A stretch of 55,549 bases of DNA, taken from a virus. Below are positions 34,826-44,077 of this stretch, piece after piece. The notes beneath the pieces were generated by a model. That model did not search any database. It was not told the DNA's origin and saw only the letters and a list, made by a program, of their open reading frames with translations. The position numbers and the translations under genes are program-made. The stretch is taken from IMG/VR virus record IMGVR_UViG_3300030060_003999, positions 1 through 55,549 of that record; one strand, given 5' to 3'. Numbering within the stretch: the stretch's first letter is position 1; every line of letters begins with the position of its first letter.

Positions 34826-36582
34826 TATTCTTCACCTCCAACAAAAGAATCGTATTCATTCATAACACTATCAATCTGTTCAACTAGGCTATCGTATAGT
34901 CCTCTCAATTCTCTTAGAGTATTAACAGATTCAAAATCAATGTCTGATATTCCAGCATAATCAATCATATTTCCACGCATACCAACATTCTCTCCACGCT
35001 GAAGTCTTTCTACTATATCATCAGATTTATCTTCAAGAGAAACACCTTTCTTTGAAACCTTTGTTGCTACCCGTTCAAGACGAACAATAAGAACATTTAG
35101 TTTATTTAATATCTTTTTAATAGCACCTGCTGGTTCATTACCAGTATCTTCTCTTAAGAAGTTAATATTCATTAATGCTTTACGAACTCTCTTTAGAGCA
35201 GGTCGCATAGCGTCCATTTTTCCTAATTCCATATTGACAGTTTCAAGTTTTTCTCTTTCAATCTCAATATCTTTTTCAATCTTTTTCTTGAGTTCTTTAA
35301 TATAAGGTTCAGGATTTTCTTGAATATCTTCTATTTCCTTTAAAGCCTCTTGTATTCTCTCAACGCCTTTTAAGTTCTTAACTCCTAGATTTAGTTGCTT
35401 TAATCTTCTTGCAATAATATCTTCTGTTTCAAGTTCTTCAAGGTCTTTAAGATTAGCCTCAATCTTTCGCTTAAGAGCAGCATTTTTACTGGCACTATTA
35501 CCTAGACTTTTCATTTTCTTTTGAAGTCTTTTAAATTGAGTTGCATCTCTAGGTGATTCTCCTGTAATAAATCTTTGAAGTCTTTGAAGTTCTTCTTTTC
35601 TTTGTTTATCTTTTCTATCTACAACAGGTTGTCTGCCCCATCTTTTACGATGCATTTCTTTTACAATATCGGATAATTTGACTCCTTTATAGTTTGCTTT
35701 AGTTAATTTAGACCACCTTTCATCTAAATCGTCTACAAATATAGCCTTTTTAGGTTGAGGCAAAAAATTACCCGAACCTTTAGGCGTTTCTTTAATAGGC
35801 ATTAAGACATTATTCATCAAACCCATTCCTGCTCCACCAGCAAAATCATATTCAACCAATGACTTTGCATACTTGTCACTCAAGTATTTGTCATTGTTTT
35901 CGTAAAACATAATCAAAGATATAACCTGATTAGATTCGGTAATACTGTTTCCAAATCTTTGATATTCAGCCATTCTCCTGACTTCAACTCTTCCGCTTGA
36001 AACAACATAATCTAGTTTCTCTACTAAATCTTCTACTTCACCTATCCAAGTTGTAGCCTTCTTTAAATCTCTTTGCGCTCTTTTTCTGTCATCTGCAAGT
36101 TTTTTATCTTTACCTGCTTCTGCTGCTTCAAGTTTCTTTTGTCTATCTTTATCAGTAATTAACTTTGTTTCACTAGGTTCTGTGGCTTGTTCATCAACGC
36201 CAATATCCTTTGAAGTTCTTAATTCATTTGTTAATTCTCTAATTCTTCTTTTAGCCGCTTTATTTTCAGTAGGAACTAAAGAAGCATCTACTTCTTCAAC
36301 TGAAGTTTTATCCTTTTCAGCCAAAAGTTCAAGAAGTTTCTTTCTATTGGCATCAGTAGTTTTTCTCTCTTCTTTCTGTCGGAGAGTTTCTTCTTCTTCT
36401 TCTGCCTTTTTAATATATTTTCGGTAAGAAATAAGATTAGTAGAATCAATATTCTCAAGTAGAGATTTTTTGATTTCTGTTGGGTTAGCACCTTTTTTAA
36501 CTAATTCTTTAGTGCTATCATCTAAATCTGCTTTACTTAAAATAGTAAGCAAAGACTTGTCTTTAGATAATTCAAAAAGCAC
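34825..36582 (-). CDS. long coiled-coil protein of the head region
   Basis: The 585-residue protein starts with GTG after GAGGTGATTAA. It is almost wholly helical and charged, with long coiled-coil stretches such as IEKDIEIEREKLETVNMELG and KAEEEEETLRQKEERKTTD. A less charged patch around 230-290 (YDFAGGAGMGLMNNVLMPIK) may be a folded domain. Proteins of this shape between portal and protease may be inner-core or scaffold helper proteins. There is no catalytic motif and no tag. Confidence 0.5.
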   Translation of the reverse strand: MLFELSKDKSLLTILSKADLDDSTKELVKKGANPTEIKKSLLENIDSTNLISYRKYIKKAEEEEETLRQKEERKTTDANRKKLLELLAEKDKTSVEEVDASLVPTENKAAKRRIRELTNELRTSKDIGVDEQATEPSETKLITDKDRQKKLEAAEAGKDKKLADDRKRAQRDLKKATTWIGEVEDLVEKLDYVVSSGRVEVRRMAEYQRFGNSITESNQVISLIMFYENNDKYLSDKYAKSLVEYDFAGGAGMGLMNNVLMPIKETPKGSGNFLPQPKKAIFVDDLDERWSKLTKANYKGVKLSDIVKEMHRKRWGRQPVVDRKDKQRKEELQRLQRFITGESPRDATQFKRLQKKMKSLGNSASKNAALKRKIEANLKDLEELETEDIIARRLKQLNLGVKNLKGVERIQEALKEIEDIQENPEPYIKELKKKIEKDIEIEREKLETVNMELGKMDAMRPALKRVRKALMNINFLREDTGNEPAGAIKKILNKLNVLIVRLERVATKVSKKGVSLEDKSDDIVERLQRGENVGMRGNMIDYAGISDIDFESVNTLRELRGLYDSLVEQIDSVMNEYDSFVGGEE

Positions 36583-36591
36583 TTAATCACC

Positions 36592-36816
36592 TCAAAATGG
36601 AATGTTTTCTTTTCTTCTCTTTCCTTTAGGTGGAAGAGTTATTACATCAGGAACATCTGCGGTATGCAATTTCTTTTTAACTGATGTATCTTGTGGTAAA
36701 CCAACAGAAAAATCTCTTGATGGTTTTAATTTAGCATCAGCGTTTGCATTCATGGCTTTTACTTGAGCCAGTTCCTTCTTCAACCTAATTTCTTTTTGTC
36801 TATTATCTTCTGTCAT
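36592..36816 (-). CDS. small Lys-rich protein
   Basis: The 74-residue protein has one N-terminal charged helix (RQKEIRLKKELAQVKAMNAN) and a proline- and lysine-containing tail (VITLPPKGKRRKENIPF). It starts behind AGGTGATTAT. The neighbours are a tagged protein on one side and the coiled-coil gene on the other. No family or function can be assigned; disorder in the second half seems likely. Confidence 0.45.
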   Translation of the reverse strand: MTEDNRQKEIRLKKELAQVKAMNANADAKLKPSRDFSVGLPQDTSVKKKLHTADVPDVITLPPKGKRRKENIPF

Positions 36817-36820
36817 ATAA

Positions 36821-37141
36821 TCACCTATTATCTCTTACTTGAATTGCTCCAACTTCTATATTTCCTTGAGTTCCGATAAGTAATTCAATTAGTTGTTCTT
36901 CACTATAAGAACCAATTACATCCATTACTTTGTCCATTAAATCTTCACGGGTAGCATTGGCTAATTCCTCTCTTTCTTGCCTATCTTCATCTGTTTCAGC
37001 AAAAGGATTTCCAGTATCTCTACCAAGTCTAGGACTTTTTCCACCTACAAGTTTAGTTTGAGGCTTTCTACGCTCAGGCGCACGATTACGCCTATTAGGG
37101 TCTAATTCTCTTTTTTCTTTAATTATTGTTCTCCAATCCAT
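36821..37141 (-). CDS. tagged small protein after the portal gene
   Basis: The 106-residue protein opens with MDWRTIIKEKREL, a full W-x-x-I-h-K tag, followed by a basic disordered part (RNRAPERRKPQTKLVGGK). The C-terminal 55 residues are acidic helices (REDLMDKVMDVIGSYSEEQL, IELLIGTQGN). Its start overlaps the last base of the portal gene, so both are co-translated, and it may bind near the portal inside the head. No family recognised. Confidence 0.55.
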   Translation of the reverse strand: MDWRTIIKEKRELDPNRRNRAPERRKPQTKLVGGKSPRLGRDTGNPFAETDEDRQEREELANATREDLMDKVMDVIGSYSEEQLIELLIGTQGNIEVGAIQVRDNR

Positions 37142-38781
37142 TAACCCACTCTCCTTTCGGTTCTTTTGTCATTGTTTTGATTTCCCGCATCAAGAGGTAA
37201 TCCTGTCATGCGCTTGTCTGGTGCTTGATTCATTGAAGGCTTATTTCTAGTTGTCGCAGGGTTCTCCTGTGGCTTACCTCCCTGTAATGCTTGTTCTTGC
37301 ATTTGTCCTAATTGAGAAGCATCAATGTTTGTTCCCGCATATGGGTCTTTATCAACTGGTTTATCTCCTTCTCCGCCACCTTCAGGATTTTCTTCAGGTT
37401 CAGGCTTTTTAAAAGTAAATTGCCCATCTTCGTCCATATCAACTTCAAATCCTAAGTTCTTAACAGATGCAGCAATATTGACTTCAATCTCACGCTTACG
37501 AAGAACAGCAATTTCATCTTCTTCTTCGCTTGGTGGTAATTTTAAGTTCCAATCAGTAATACCAAATTGCTTTACAAGGAACGGGAAAACATAATTATTA
37601 TAGACAGTTTGTGCTTTTTGAACTGCTCTATTTGTTACGAGGATTTGCATACCTTCATTGTTTAATCCACCGCTTGTAGTATTATCAGCCATAAAGACTT
37701 TACTTACACCATAGAACGCTGAAATTCTATCTCGTAAATCATCCTTAACAGAAACATAATCCATTTCTTTTAGACTATCCATGAATTTAATCCATTCAAC
37801 TGCACCCTTTCCGCCTTCTGCTTCTATTCCCATAACAGGAATAAAATGTGGGTCTGCTTCCATCTTTTCTTTTACGCCTCTCCAAAAAGAACGCATTGAA
37901 TCCATATTTCTTGTTTGAACTGCAAGTAATCCTCTTGGCATACGACTCTTAGTATAAGATGAATTAACATAGTTTTCCATAGCAATTAATGTCATAATTG
38001 CATTAAACAAAGTAACAACTGGTGATTGTCCATAAAGACGAGAAGGACTGTATTTACTAAAGTGAAGAACTTCTCCCTCAATATAATACTGGTCTTCTCC
38101 CATAGCCCTATTCACATAATGAACTGGATATAATTTACTTCCGCATACATCACAATTTTCGTGTGGTTCAGTAGATAATATATGACGATGATTAACACAA
38201 GTAAATCCTTTAGTTCCTCTTTGTCCTAACTCATCAGTATAAATAAACATAGTTGTCGGGTCGCCTCTATACAACTCTTTTATTCTATGCATCCTTATAT
38301 CTTGATTACCGTCTAAGAAATACTCTTTTACCATAACAATGTAAGCATCATCCATAATATTCAAATCATCTTCTAGTTCTTGTAAAACATCAATAAATAG
38401 TTGTTCGGATTTATTTACATATCCTTCAATAAACTTCTCAGCATATTCTAATTGCTTTACATCAGGAACTTGTAAATTAGTGCTTTTACAACGAGAACAT
38501 TCTTGAACAGGTCTTTTATGTTCTTTTCCACATTCTTTACACCTTGCTTCATATGCTTTTTCCCATATGTAGCCTCTTCGGAAAACTTCTTGTTTTAGTT
38601 GAGTAATACAAGTTCTACCAATTACTGACTGATTCATTACATTATACAATAATGGGCCAGTCATCATATGACGGTTTTCTCTTTCTTGAATACCCATATT
38701 ATATACGGTTCTATCCGCAGGTTTAGGAGTTTGTCGCCTAAACAAGTTAGTAAAAGAAAATCTTCTTTTTCCATCTGCCAT
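37141..38781 (-). CDS. portal protein with inserted zinc sites
   Basis: The 546-residue protein has portal traits: GEVLHFSKYSPSRLYGQSPV is the typical stem and wing region, followed by an alpha-helical FNAIMTLIAMENYVNSS and the crown segment FYGVSKVFMADN. Two zinc-binding clusters are inserted in the N-terminal half: C81-x2-C84 with C95-x2-C98, and C195 with H198/H200, C210 and C213. Zinc sites are unusual in portals. It follows terminase and the LAGLIDADG-domain gene and should form the dodecameric DNA gate. The C-terminus is proline- and glutamine-rich. Start follows GGGGGTGTGAAG. Confidence 0.85.
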   Translation of the reverse strand: MADGKRRFSFTNLFRRQTPKPADRTVYNMGIQERENRHMMTGPLLYNVMNQSVIGRTCITQLKQEVFRRGYIWEKAYEARCKECGKEHKRPVQECSRCKSTNLQVPDVKQLEYAEKFIEGYVNKSEQLFIDVLQELEDDLNIMDDAYIVMVKEYFLDGNQDIRMHRIKELYRGDPTTMFIYTDELGQRGTKGFTCVNHRHILSTEPHENCDVCGSKLYPVHYVNRAMGEDQYYIEGEVLHFSKYSPSRLYGQSPVVTLFNAIMTLIAMENYVNSSYTKSRMPRGLLAVQTRNMDSMRSFWRGVKEKMEADPHFIPVMGIEAEGGKGAVEWIKFMDSLKEMDYVSVKDDLRDRISAFYGVSKVFMADNTTSGGLNNEGMQILVTNRAVQKAQTVYNNYVFPFLVKQFGITDWNLKLPPSEEEDEIAVLRKREIEVNIAASVKNLGFEVDMDEDGQFTFKKPEPEENPEGGGEGDKPVDKDPYAGTNIDASQLGQMQEQALQGGKPQENPATTRNKPSMNQAPDKRMTGLPLDAGNQNNDKRTERRVG

Positions 38782-38834
38782 GCTTCACACCCCCTAGTTT
38801 AATCCTATGCTATTCTCGGCTATGAACGCTTCGG

Positions 38835-39068
38835 TCATTGATTACCGCCATCTTCAATATCATACCTTGCATTACTTGAACGACGCATTTCTTCTAATAT
38901 TCCCAGTAAATACTGTTTTCTATTTGCTGGCTTCATAAATCCTGCTTTAAGATAATAAATAACCATTTTCTTATTAATACTAGCAAGGTTAGTAAATCTG
39001 ACATATTTTGTCCTATCTTGTGGTAATTCATCTGACAAAATACCGTTCTTGAGTTGTCTCCAACTCAT
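38835..39068 (-). CDS. small tagged-like protein before the portal gene
   Basis: From ATG 39068 the product has 77 residues and begins MSWRQLKNGIL, a weaker version of the tag (W present, the I-h-K part shifted). The body has a helical pattern with LASINKKMVIYYLKAGFMK and KQYLLGILEEMRRSS, resembling a small winged-helix or helical bundle. It lies between a zinc-ribbon mini-gene and the portal gene. I see no family. Small terminase-related roles cannot be excluded because of the position. Confidence 0.5.
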   Translation of the reverse strand: MSWRQLKNGILSDELPQDRTKYVRFTNLASINKKMVIYYLKAGFMKPANRKQYLLGILEEMRRSSNARYDIEDGGNQ

Positions 39069-39079
39069 ACTTTTAATAA

Positions 39080-39244
39080 TCACCATGCTTGCCCCCATTC
39101 AACAGCCCTTTCTATCTTACAAGTTAAACATTTATCATTTATTCTTGGTGATTTTCTACATTTTCTACAAACTGTTTTATATCTAACAGAATCAGGAAGA
39201 TTAGTTCTTACTTTGTGTTTAAACTTATCATATCGGTTTCCCAT
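39080..39244 (-). CDS. 54-residue zinc-ribbon protein
   Basis: A short frame starts at ATG 39244 immediately after the TGA of the LAGLIDADG gene and ends by overlapping the region upstream of the next gene. It contains CRKC and CLTC spaced 13 residues apart, a four-cysteine zinc ribbon, in a lysine/arginine-rich setting. It is probably a nucleic-acid or protein adaptor. Evidence is the Cys pattern, and that it fills the gap exactly. Confidence 0.55.
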   Translation of the reverse strand: MGNRYDKFKHKVRTNLPDSVRYKTVCRKCRKSPRINDKCLTCKIERAVEWGQAW

Positions 39245-40606
39245 TCAAACCACCGTTCCAATAGTTTCTAAAGAATCCATTACAGACATTTTACAATTGT
39301 CTTTATATTTTTGAATGTTATCAAGAAAAATGCCTTCTTTCAGCCAATCAAAACCTACATGGTCTTTATGGTTTTCCCACTTCATTAGTTTAAATATTTC
39401 ATCGCAACGGTCTTTATACCAATCGGCTTTCTTGTAAGACTTCTTCATACGAATTAATTCTAGCAATAGTTTAGCATTACCTTTCTTCAATCTAAAATGA
39501 GGCAAGCATTTAGTTAATAGAGAAGTAACATCTGCCTGAGAATAAAAGTTTAATCGGTTAATTAAACGAGTATCTTGTGGAGATTTTTGGTCTAAGTGCA
39601 TACGGCCAAATCCTATTGACTTGTGCATTTCTTCCATAAATGCTCGGCCTCTTTGCCCTGTTGCGACTAATCCTACTCTTGGATTCATATTTCTATCTAA
39701 AGTAATATATCCATCGGAGTCAATAAATGCAGCAGTATAAGCCCAAATGTTTTTCTTTAACATAGATGGTGCTTTATAGAAACTTCCTTTGTATGAAATA
39801 ATATCTAATTTCTTTATTGTCTGTGAAATAGAATTAGGAGATGAAATTTTAAACAAAGGAGTAGGCATCTTTTCATGAATCATTTTAGCACTAATTCCTG
39901 GATTTTCACAAACAGATTTTAAAATAAAATCCTGTTGTCTTTCTTTCTTGGTTTTAGTTATTGATTGATTAGAAACTTTAGACAAAGCATCCCTAAATGA
40001 TTTTTTAGCATTTCTCATTTCTTTGTGCAAATCACTATAATCTTTACTATAAGCCATATCTCTTTGATTTAGTTCTGCTTCCCAGTATTTACAAAGAGAA
40101 TCAACTACTTCTCTTCTTTCATCAATACTTTTCATAGTATATAGTTTATGCAAATCTTTTTCATTGTATCTCATTTTTTTAAGAGGAATAGTATAATCAC
40201 TTAACCATGTAATAGAATCAATGCACTTACCTAAATGGTCAGTATAAGCATCAATCATAGTATCAATGGCCTTAGTCATTTTATCTCTTTGACTGCCTTT
40301 TAGTTTACGACGAGCATTTCTCATTCCTTTAACTAAATCAGGAATACTTTTATCTTGTATAACATATTTATCAGGAAAAACATTTAATTCCTTTCTTGCC
40401 TGTGTAGCATTTAATCCATAAACTTCAGATATTTTACTTATTTCTTCATGCTCAGATAATACTGGACTTTCTGCAAAAATAAACTTTAATTCTATTCCAA
40501 GTTCTCTTTGCACACTATCCTTCATTTCACTTTCTTCTTCATCTAATTCGGCTAATCTTTCCATTTGTTGAGCCGCTTGACGGTATTTATCTGCTTGTTC
40601 TGTCAT
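39245..40606 (-). CDS. LAGLIDADG homing-endonuclease-domain protein
   Basis: In this 453-residue protein the part around 285-390 matches a LAGLIDADG endonuclease: AYTAAFIDSDGYITL is the signature helix with catalytic Asp, followed by GRAFMEEMHKSIGFGRMHL, typical of the beta-sheet DNA saddle. One motif copy is visible, so it would act as a dimer. The N-terminal 220 residues are charged helices with a DNA-binding look, and 225-275 resembles a winged helix. It sits between terminase and portal as a free-standing gene, either a mobile endonuclease or one recruited for packaging or genome competition. Activity is not tested. Confidence 0.75.
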   Translation of the reverse strand: MTEQADKYRQAAQQMERLAELDEEESEMKDSVQRELGIELKFIFAESPVLSEHEEISKISEVYGLNATQARKELNVFPDKYVIQDKSIPDLVKGMRNARRKLKGSQRDKMTKAIDTMIDAYTDHLGKCIDSITWLSDYTIPLKKMRYNEKDLHKLYTMKSIDERREVVDSLCKYWEAELNQRDMAYSKDYSDLHKEMRNAKKSFRDALSKVSNQSITKTKKERQQDFILKSVCENPGISAKMIHEKMPTPLFKISSPNSISQTIKKLDIISYKGSFYKAPSMLKKNIWAYTAAFIDSDGYITLDRNMNPRVGLVATGQRGRAFMEEMHKSIGFGRMHLDQKSPQDTRLINRLNFYSQADVTSLLTKCLPHFRLKKGNAKLLLELIRMKKSYKKADWYKDRCDEIFKLMKWENHKDHVGFDWLKEGIFLDNIQKYKDNCKMSVMDSLETIGTVV

Positions 40607-40615
40607 ATAAACACC

Positions 40616-42049
40616 TCAAAAATTAAGACCTATGGCACTATTTACTGACCGTTTTACGGCTTTTGAATCATCGTCAAACAAACCCAAATCATCAAGCAGT
40701 ATGAATGTTTCCGACGCTTGATAAGTGGCAGCATTCGCTAAAGCAAGACTCATTACCATATCGTCGTGCGCCCCAATACCTTCAAACTTTCCTCTATCAG
40801 TAATTGCGAACATTGACAGTTCTTCAACCAATACTGCGGTTGTTCTTCGGCTTTCTTCATTACCATAAGGAAAGTTCATTTTTCCGTTTTCAAGAGTCAT
40901 TTGTAAGTTAAGAATAATCTCTTGTTTTTTCCTACGAGTAGTATTAAAATCATGGACATTTACATCAGCAACTTGACGAAGTTCTTGAGTAAATGATTTA
41001 GCAAATGTATTTGTTTCAAACAAGATAACTTCTGGTCTAAACACTTGATTTAACAGTTTTACTTTTTGAATGTTTTCACGGAACTGAACATTTTTAGACC
41101 TATCAATATAAACAACTGATTTATTTTCATCTTCATCCATTTCAATTACAGTTATTACATTGTAATCTCCATCAGTAGAAATAGCAGGGTCTACCCCAAC
41201 GAAATACTTGCGATTTTCTTTTCTCATTGGTTTTAAAACTAAATCTTTATTCTTAGCATTATCCAAATGTTCGGGACTAAAGAGAGAAGTTCCCGTTGAA
41301 ATCGGAACACACATATATTCTCTTGTAAACATCAATGAACCTACTTCGGCCTTTCTTGCCATTAATGCTTCATAATTCCACCTATCAGGCCATAAGGGTT
41401 CGTTGAGGGCATTGAGGCATGGATAAGTATTCACCGTATATGCTGGATTTTCTGCTAATTGCTGATAAATGTCAGTATAACTAAACGGAGTTCCTATTAC
41501 CCTCAACGAAGCCGTATGGTGAAGTGTTGGTATCATGTCGCCATAAAACCAATCAGTTACTTTTTGAATACCCGTCATACTAAATTCTTTTAACGGGTCG
41601 TCAATAACAATCTCTTGAGGGTGTAATCCACGAATCTGTGAACCAACCGACCTTTCAAGGATTTGATTGCCATTAGTCAATGTAATGTTTCCAATAGCCC
41701 AACCCCTTGCAGGTTTGTATTTTTTCAACATTGGGTGCTGAAACATCTTATCTATATCTCTCATGTGAACCAAAGTCTGTTTTTGGTTAGAAGAAATATA
41801 AAGCATTTGATATGGAGGTTCTTCAAAGATTAATTTCCAAACAACCCAACTGTGCATAAATACAGATTTTCCGTGGTCACGACTACAAATAATTACAGTT
41901 CTTTGAGTAGAGTGCATTAATTCGTGCCATTCCTGTATGTATGCAGGAAAATCAAAACCTAATACATTTTGAAAGAAATATGGAAAAGAGTTCCTAGATA
42001 ACTCCATATCCATTTGATGTTCAAAATTGAACTCTTCTAATTCATTCAT
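40616..42049 (-). CDS. terL: terminase large subunit
   Basis: The 477-residue protein is a viral DNA-packaging motor. The ATPase domain has Walker A CSRDHGKS (55-62), Walker B EIVIDDPL and a coupling motif near VIGTPFSY. The nuclease domain has FVGVDPAIS with the first Asp, VILFETN with Glu, and GAHDDMVMSLALAN with the last Asp pair, the RNase H-like metal site. It should dock on the portal, cut concatemers and drive DNA in with ATP. It overlaps the GNAT-like gene by four bases (ATGA). Assignment is firm. Confidence 0.95.
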   Translation of the reverse strand: MNELEEFNFEHQMDMELSRNSFPYFFQNVLGFDFPAYIQEWHELMHSTQRTVIICSRDHGKSVFMHSWVVWKLIFEEPPYQMLYISSNQKQTLVHMRDIDKMFQHPMLKKYKPARGWAIGNITLTNGNQILERSVGSQIRGLHPQEIVIDDPLKEFSMTGIQKVTDWFYGDMIPTLHHTASLRVIGTPFSYTDIYQQLAENPAYTVNTYPCLNALNEPLWPDRWNYEALMARKAEVGSLMFTREYMCVPISTGTSLFSPEHLDNAKNKDLVLKPMRKENRKYFVGVDPAISTDGDYNVITVIEMDEDENKSVVYIDRSKNVQFRENIQKVKLLNQVFRPEVILFETNTFAKSFTQELRQVADVNVHDFNTTRRKKQEIILNLQMTLENGKMNFPYGNEESRRTTAVLVEELSMFAITDRGKFEGIGAHDDMVMSLALANAATYQASETFILLDDLGLFDDDSKAVKRSVNSAIGLNF

Positions 42050-43305
42050 CTTCTACCACCCATATTAAACGGATTTGTTGGTTCATCAGGTCTGCGTCTT
42101 GAACCCTTTGCTCTATGATTACGCTTAAGACCAGTATATAAAATATCTAATCTTTCATTTGGAGGATAAGGATGGCCGTCATTAATATGGGTTATTGCTA
42201 TTGCTTTAGTATAAGGATTACCTTTGCCATCTAATAAAGAACTAACAGTTATTTTTGTTCTAGGTAATCTTTGAGAAGCATTCAATACTTCTATCATCAA
42301 ATAACTTTTATCACTAGGACTATCATTAATATAACACCAATACTTTCCTGCGGATAGATTTAACAAAGTTTGTTCTATGTTTGAATTAATTGGCTGGTGT
42401 CTTAAATTACGGTATCTAGTTTTTTTAGAATGGTTAAAGTGAGGCATAAAAATAATACCTGTTTTATCAAATTGCTTTGTTTCTGCATAACCTTCTGATG
42501 CTTTGTCTTTTGGTCTTGGGTCTTGCCCATATTCATGACTAGGATAAAACTTTCTTAATTGGCCTTTCCAACCGCCTTTTACTTGCTTTCTTCTTCTTTT
42601 AGTATATTGACTTACATCTTTACCTGCTTCTAAATCAGCAATCATATGTCTAGCCTGTGAGCGTGATAATCCAATAGTATTAAGGCGTTTACTATCTTGT
42701 AATCTAATTACATTATAACCTGCTGAACCTAATTGCATTTTGTATTTGTCTGATTTAATTAAACTAAACCATTGTGGAGTAGGGTCGTCAAGATAAACAC
42801 ACTTAGCCATCTGTCCTTCATCACGAATAGAACGAATAGCCATTCTTTCAGGATATTTAGCCAACCAAGCATTCAATACGCTTTCGGGAAGTAATGTTTT
42901 CATTTGTTCAAATTCAGGGTCATCTGGGAATCTCCATAAATTATCTTTAGCATTAGCAATCCAACGGGCATTATCTCCATCTCTATGCCCAAATGCAGCA
43001 ACTAATGGTTTTGATTGATTTAACTGCGGTTCTCTTGCATCTTGTAATGCTTTACTATTACCGCCAATATCTCTTCCTTCAGCAGTAGCATACATTCCAC
43101 CAACAACAGTATGTGATGGGTGTTCCTTGAAACCAACTGTTGAAATGGCTTTATCGTTATCATCAACCCTAATAAGCCAACTGTCTAATTCATAGATACC
43201 ACTTTCTAAATCAGCCCTGCGAGTATATGGGTCGTCAGGATTATCCTGAGCAAACCTTCTTTTCATATCTTCATATGAAAATATCGCAGGTAAAACTTTA
43301 GTCAT
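42046..43305 (-). CDS. GNAT-like N-terminal domain protein
   Basis: The 419-residue protein has an N-terminal part (about 35-120) resembling a GNAT acetyltransferase fold: SWLIRVDDNDKAISTVGF, then HTVVGGMYATAEGRDIGGNSKALQDAR, comparable to the strand and pyrophosphate-binding loop of that family. The C-terminal half is basic with FYPSHEYGQDPRPKD and a Lys/Arg-rich end, and is unrecognised. It starts after GGGGAAGAGATA and overlaps the terminase gene by four bases and the pentapeptide gene by one. It might modify a viral or host component. The GNAT assignment is tentative. Confidence 0.45.
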   Translation of the reverse strand: MTKVLPAIFSYEDMKRRFAQDNPDDPYTRRADLESGIYELDSWLIRVDDNDKAISTVGFKEHPSHTVVGGMYATAEGRDIGGNSKALQDAREPQLNQSKPLVAAFGHRDGDNARWIANAKDNLWRFPDDPEFEQMKTLLPESVLNAWLAKYPERMAIRSIRDEGQMAKCVYLDDPTPQWFSLIKSDKYKMQLGSAGYNVIRLQDSKRLNTIGLSRSQARHMIADLEAGKDVSQYTKRRRKQVKGGWKGQLRKFYPSHEYGQDPRPKDKASEGYAETKQFDKTGIIFMPHFNHSKKTRYRNLRHQPINSNIEQTLLNLSAGKYWCYINDSPSDKSYLMIEVLNASQRLPRTKITVSSLLDGKGNPYTKAIAITHINDGHPYPPNERLDILYTGLKRNHRAKGSRRRPDEPTNPFNMGGRR

Positions 43306-44063
43306 TATCTCTTCCCCTGAAACATCTTATCTTTATTTTTAGGTTCAATTAATTTAATATCCGAATGAATAGAAGCACCACGAACATTACACCTAATTAA
43401 AGTAACTCCTTGTGCTTTGGCTAATTTAGTTAAATCAACGCCTCTAAAATCACAATCCTCAAAAGTTACTCTAGTCATTTTAGCCCCTGTAAAATTAGCC
43501 CGACTAAAGTTGCATAACTTAATTACTCCTGAAGGGTCTTCCTTTCTATAAAAACCAAATTGAGCCTTTTTAAAACTAGAACCCTTAAAAGAAATTCTTT
43601 TTAATCTAATAGGAGTTCTTCTTTTTCCTTCCTTCATTGTGAATTTTCCACTCGCACTAGGCTTTGGAGAAGGTTTATCATAATCTAATTCATATTCTCC
43701 TTTTTTTCTTTGTCCTGCTTGAGCAACTCCTTCAAACTTAGATTTACCAGTTCTACCATATTTATTGCTTTCTTTGGCTTCTTTAGGAGTAACTCTTTGT
43801 TCAACTAAGCGACCTCTTTCATCTTTTTTTGGAGAATATTGCATTTCAGTATATTTGGTTTCCTTTAAACGACTCATATCTTTTCCGTTAAATATTTCTC
43901 CGTCAAAGTTTTTATTATCCATCATTATATATTGTCCAGCAGGTAGTGTTCCGCTAAACCTTTCTTTTCTATTATGCAGTCCTTCAACATGGCCTTCATC
44001 AGATACTTTACGCTTAGTGGCTTCCACTCTATCCCACTTTCTTTTTAGAATATCTTGCCACAT
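43305..44063 (-). CDS. tagged pentapeptide-repeat protein
   Basis: The 252-residue protein begins MWQDILKRKWDR, the full tag. Its second half (about 165-235) holds pentapeptide repeats, for instance CNFSRANFTGAKMTRVTF and DFRGVDLTKL, that make a right-handed beta-helix. The Lys/Arg-rich middle (GRTGKSKFEGVAQAGQRK) is probably disordered. Some pentapeptide proteins mimic DNA and guard gyrase, while others scaffold complexes. With the head tag it may be a protein carried with the genome. Start follows GGCGATTAA. Confidence 0.65.
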   Translation of the reverse strand: MWQDILKRKWDRVEATKRKVSDEGHVEGLHNRKERFSGTLPAGQYIMMDNKNFDGEIFNGKDMSRLKETKYTEMQYSPKKDERGRLVEQRVTPKEAKESNKYGRTGKSKFEGVAQAGQRKKGEYELDYDKPSPKPSASGKFTMKEGKRRTPIRLKRISFKGSSFKKAQFGFYRKEDPSGVIKLCNFSRANFTGAKMTRVTFEDCDFRGVDLTKLAKAQGVTLIRCNVRGASIHSDIKLIEPKNKDKMFQGKR

Positions 44064-44077
44064 TTAATCGCCTTTGT

